Positions 6,550 through 8,616 of a DNA stretch of 8,616 nt are shown here, one piece after another. This DNA is from an uncultured Lachnospiraceae bacterium (GTDB lineage: Bacteria; Bacillota; Clostridia; Lachnospirales; Lachnospiraceae). The DNA is taken from NCBI GenBank assembly GCA_947177465.1, contig CAMWUP010000071.1, forward strand, positions 1-8,616. The letters run 5' to 3'. The notes beneath the pieces are model-generated. The model saw only the letters and a list, made by a program, of their open reading frames with translations. It was not told the origin of the DNA and ran no database searches. Positions within the stretch are counted from its first letter, which is position 1; each line of letters begins with the position of its first letter. The position numbers were made by a program, and so were the translations under genes.

Positions 6550-7332
6550 TTATATTACCGTATACGGACTCTTCTCTTCTGCTGCAATAACGGCAATCTC
6601 CGGCAGCTTTTTCCTGAAATAATCCTGCATATACGGCACAAAAAGCTTTTCCAGACCGTAATGCCCTGCGTCTATCACCGAAATGCCCTGTGCCACCAAA
6701 TCAATTCCCATGTGATGGTCAATATCCCCCGAAATCAGCACGTCAACGCCCGCCTGTACAGCATTTGCCGTCACTGATTTTGCAGAGCCCGGGGACACGG
6801 CGGCAATCTCCACCCTTTCATTCGTCTCCCCATACACCCTGACAGCAGGCAGCCGGAAGATTTCCTTTACATATGCCGCGCACTCCGCAAGACTCATAAC
6901 CTTAGGCAGCCTTCCATAGCGCCCGATTCCTTCCCTGACGCTGTTATCCTCGTAGGTAATCTCCAAAACCTGCCTGTCCAAAAGCTGCAGCTCGTCCGCA
7001 GCGGCGTCCGCCATTCCCATCACATCAAAATTGGTATGCATGGCATAATAGCAGATATCCGCCTGCAATAGCCTGAGCACCCGCCTGCCAATAAAATTCT
7101 CTGCCGTAATGCTCTTTAAGGGAGAAAAAATCAAAGGGTGATGCGTAATCAGCATATCGGCTTCGGAGTCGATGGCTTCCTCTACCACTTCATCAGTAGC
7201 ATCCACCGCCAGATACACGCTTTTTATTTCCTTCGTGCTACGCCCTGCCAGCAACCCTACATTGTCCCATTTTTCGGCAAAGCCCAAAGGAGCAAGCACC
7301 TCAAGCCTGCGCATGATATCCGTACACCTCAT
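6550..7332 (-). CDS. Nif3-like dinuclear metal centre protein (YqfO/DUF34 family)
   Basis: This 260-residue cytoplasmic protein belongs to the NIF3/YbgI family, which forms ring-like hexamers with two metal ions per subunit. Often annotated GTP cyclohydrolase I type 2, its cellular role is not settled. The visible metal ligands are the THHP pair H64-H65, D103 in HTNFDV, and H224 and E228 in DAGHYGLE. The N-terminus EKWDNVGLLAG (20-30) is also typical. At this length it is the short form, without the PII-like insert found in proteins such as Bacillus YqfO. Its ribosome binding site GGAGG (7339-7343) abuts the trmK stop codon and lies 6 nt before the ATG, so translation is probably coupled to trmK. 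Following rpoD and trmK is the order commonly seen in Firmicutes. Confidence 0.93.
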   Translation of the reverse strand: MRCTDIMRRLEVLAPLGFAEKWDNVGLLAGRSTKEIKSVYLAVDATDEVVEEAIDSEADMLITHHPLIFSPLKSITAENFIGRRVLRLLQADICYYAMHTNFDVMGMADAAADELQLLDRQVLEITYEDNSVREGIGRYGRLPKVMSLAECAAYVKEIFRLPAVRVYGETNERVEIAAVSPGSAKSVTANAVQAGVDVLISGDIDHHMGIDLVAQGISVIDAGHYGLEKLFVPYMQDYFRKKLPEIAVIAAEEKSPYTVI

Positions 7333-7343
7333 AGATTTCCTCC

Positions 7344-8132
7344 TTATGCTTCATAAAGTGTAAGACAGTATGCGATGTCCGCAAGCTCCCCGCACAGCTC
7401 CTGCCGCCGCGCCGCCCGCCTGTGCGCGTCCGCACCGCAGCCGTCCGCCGTCTCTTCATCGCCGGATACCACAGACATCTTCTCCCCTGCCTTTTCAGCA
7501 CTGCAAAGACCTGTCAGAATCTTCTCGTCTCTGTCCCGCAGCATTTCCAAATACTCCTTCAACACCGGATGCCTGTCCGCAAGCAGACAGGGTCCGAAGC
7601 TGTCCGTTATCCGCTGTGGCGCCTCACAGGACAGACTGTCCGCAGATACCGCTCCCCCACCGTATGCCGCCTTTATGATGGGATAAAACTTTCCGTCCTC
7701 TTTTACCATATTTTCCATTAAAATGACGTATCCGCTCTGCCGCAGAAATGCTCGAAAATACCGCAGTTCAGACTGAGGCTGTAAAATCAGTTCCTTCATT
7801 AAGGCTGTTTTTTCATGTCCTTTTGACAGAATTTCCGCCATCAGGCGTCCGCCCATACCGGCACAGATTAAAGTCTCCGCCTCGCCTGCCGCAAGCGCCT
7901 CCACACCGTCTGAGAGCCTCGTCTCTATGTAATCGGAAAATCCTTTTGCTTCTATATGTTCCTTTGCACGCTGCAGGGGGCCTTCCCGCAAATCCATGGC
8001 ATACACCTTTGGTGCAATTTTATGTTCATACAGATAGATAGATACAAAGCCATGGTCGCAGCCCACGTCTGCCGTCCTGCTGCCTGTCGTCACCATATCC
8101 GCTATTGCCTGCAATCTCTTTGACAGTTCCAT
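7344..8132 (-). CDS. trmK: tRNA (adenine(22)-N(1))-methyltransferase TrmK
   Basis: A 262-residue SAM-dependent enzyme that methylates N1 of adenine 22 in tRNA. Motif I is TADVGCDHGFVSIYL (20-34). MDLREGPLQRA (46-56) would hold the SAM ribose, CAGMGGRLMAEIL (90-102) forms the active-site loop, and LQPQSELRYFR (117-127) and EDGKFYPII (145-153) are family hallmarks. The C-terminal coiled-coil region that contacts tRNA (from about 187) carries an Ala/Arg/Gly/Asp-rich stretch around 213-243, encoded by unusually GC-rich DNA, which makes the protein slightly longer than the usual 225-240 residues. The ATG lies 8 nt after the rpoD stop; AGGA (8139-8142) overlaps that stop region and is 6 nt from the start, suggesting translational coupling. 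Confidence 0.93.
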   Translation of the reverse strand: MELSKRLQAIADMVTTGSRTADVGCDHGFVSIYLYEHKIAPKVYAMDLREGPLQRAKEHIEAKGFSDYIETRLSDGVEALAAGEAETLICAGMGGRLMAEILSKGHEKTALMKELILQPQSELRYFRAFLRQSGYVILMENMVKEDGKFYPIIKAAYGGGAVSADSLSCEAPQRITDSFGPCLLADRHPVLKEYLEMLRDRDEKILTGLCSAEKAGEKMSVVSGDEETADGCGADAHRRAARRQELCGELADIAYCLTLYEA

Positions 8133-8140
8133 GGCTTGTC

Positions 8141-8616
8141 CTAATCCAGATAATCCTTCAGCTTGCGGCTTCGACTGGGATGCCGCAGCTTCCGCAGTGC
8201 CTTTGCCTCAATCTGACGAATACGCTCACGGGTCACGCTGAATTCTTTTCCTACCTCTTCCAGCGTCCGCGCCCTGCCGTCATCCAGTCCGAAGCGCAGC
8301 CGTAATACCTTCTGCTCCCGCTCGGTCAGCGTACTGAGCACTTCCACGAGCTGTTCCTTCAAAAGTGTAAAAGCCGCCGCATCCGCCGGTACCGGTACAT
8401 TGTCGTCCTGAATGAAATCTCCCAGATGGCTGTCCTCCTCCTCGCCGATAGGCGTCTCCAGAGAAACCGGCTCCTGACTGATTTTTAAAATCTCCCGCAC
8501 GCGCTCCACAGGCATGTTCATTTCCTCCGCAATTTCCTCCGGCGAAGGCTCCCTGCCAAGCTCCTGCAAAAGCTGACGGCTTACACGTATCAGTTTGTTG
8601 ATGGTCTCCACGATAT
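8141..8616 (-). CDS. rpoD: RNA polymerase major sigma factor RpoD/SigA, C-terminal part
   Basis: The frame runs off the right edge, so this is the last 157 or so residues of the gene. The GTG at 8611 is an internal valine in the conserved (MV)ETINKLIRVSRQL segment, not a start. Region 3 is visible (ELGREPSPEEIAEEM through VSLETPIGEEEDSHLGDF), then region 4: LTEREQKVLRLRFGL (4.1) and the helix-turn-helix TLEEVGKEFSVTRERIRQIEAKAL (4.2) that recognises the -35 element, ending with KLKDYLD. This is the primary sigma factor that would read the TTGGCA-type promoters seen in this window. In Firmicutes dnaG usually lies just upstream, outside this window. trmK follows after 8 nt. Confidence 0.97.
   Translation of the reverse strand, partial: IVETINKLIRVSRQLLQELGREPSPEEIAEEMNMPVERVREILKISQEPVSLETPIGEEEDSHLGDFIQDDNVPVPADAAAFTLLKEQLVEVLSTLTEREQKVLRLRFGLDDGRARTLEEVGKEFSVTRERIRQIEAKALRKLRHPSRSRKLKDYLD

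Noticed and set aside
7370..7721. Overlapping + strand frames across trmK
   Set aside because: All are shadows of trmK, Pro/Arg/Ser-rich because of the GC-rich patch, without ribosome binding sites.
8141..8611. GTG at 8611 as the start of a short sigma factor
   Set aside because: The frame stays open to the window edge and the valine lies inside the conserved ETINKLIRVSRQL segment of RpoD, so the gene is simply cut by the window.
1..8616. CRISPR arrays or insertion sequences
   Set aside because: No regularly spaced repeats and no transposase-like gene or terminal inverted repeats were seen.

Overview
The window looks like chromosomal DNA from a Gram-positive anaerobe of the Clostridia, most likely Lachnospiraceae. 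The evidence is the gene order rpoD - trmK - nif3, AGGAGG-type ribosome binding sites, a class A RNase P RNA of clostridial appearance, and a clostridial-style nucleoside kinase carrying ThrRS-like N-terminal domains. This placement is inferred from family resemblance; no search was run.

There are two parts. The left part (1 to about 2080) is AT-rich and looks like the end of an integrated mobile element. It holds the C-terminal end of a cysteine-rich protein I cannot firmly name (+ strand), a 75-residue XRE-type repressor-like protein (- strand), and, divergent from it, a tyrosine recombinase (+ strand) with a four-cysteine zinc ribbon at its N-terminus. The integrase stop is followed at once by a perfect 11-bp tandem repeat, then by a large AT-rich hairpin.

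The right part (about 2128 to 8616) is host chromosome, all on the - strand. Reading in the direction of transcription it contains the 3' end of rpoD (major sigma factor), trmK (tRNA m1A22 methyltransferase), nif3 (dinuclear-metal protein), a TGS/SAD-nucleoside kinase fusion, a cytoplasmic GH3 glycosidase, and rnpB (RNase P RNA). The five protein genes are closely spaced (8, 11, 23 and about 78 nt apart) with no visible terminator between them, so they could be one transcription unit. rnpB has its own near-consensus promoter (TTGGCA, 17 nt, TACAAT).

The most interesting feature is the junction. The integrase gene ends only about 140 bp from the 3' end of rnpB, and the hairpin between them abuts the P1 helix of the RNA. 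This fits an element integrated at or just after the rnpB terminator, with an integrase/repressor control module at that end. The other end of the element lies outside the window, so this remains an inference. The remaining genes are mostly ordinary housekeeping functions.
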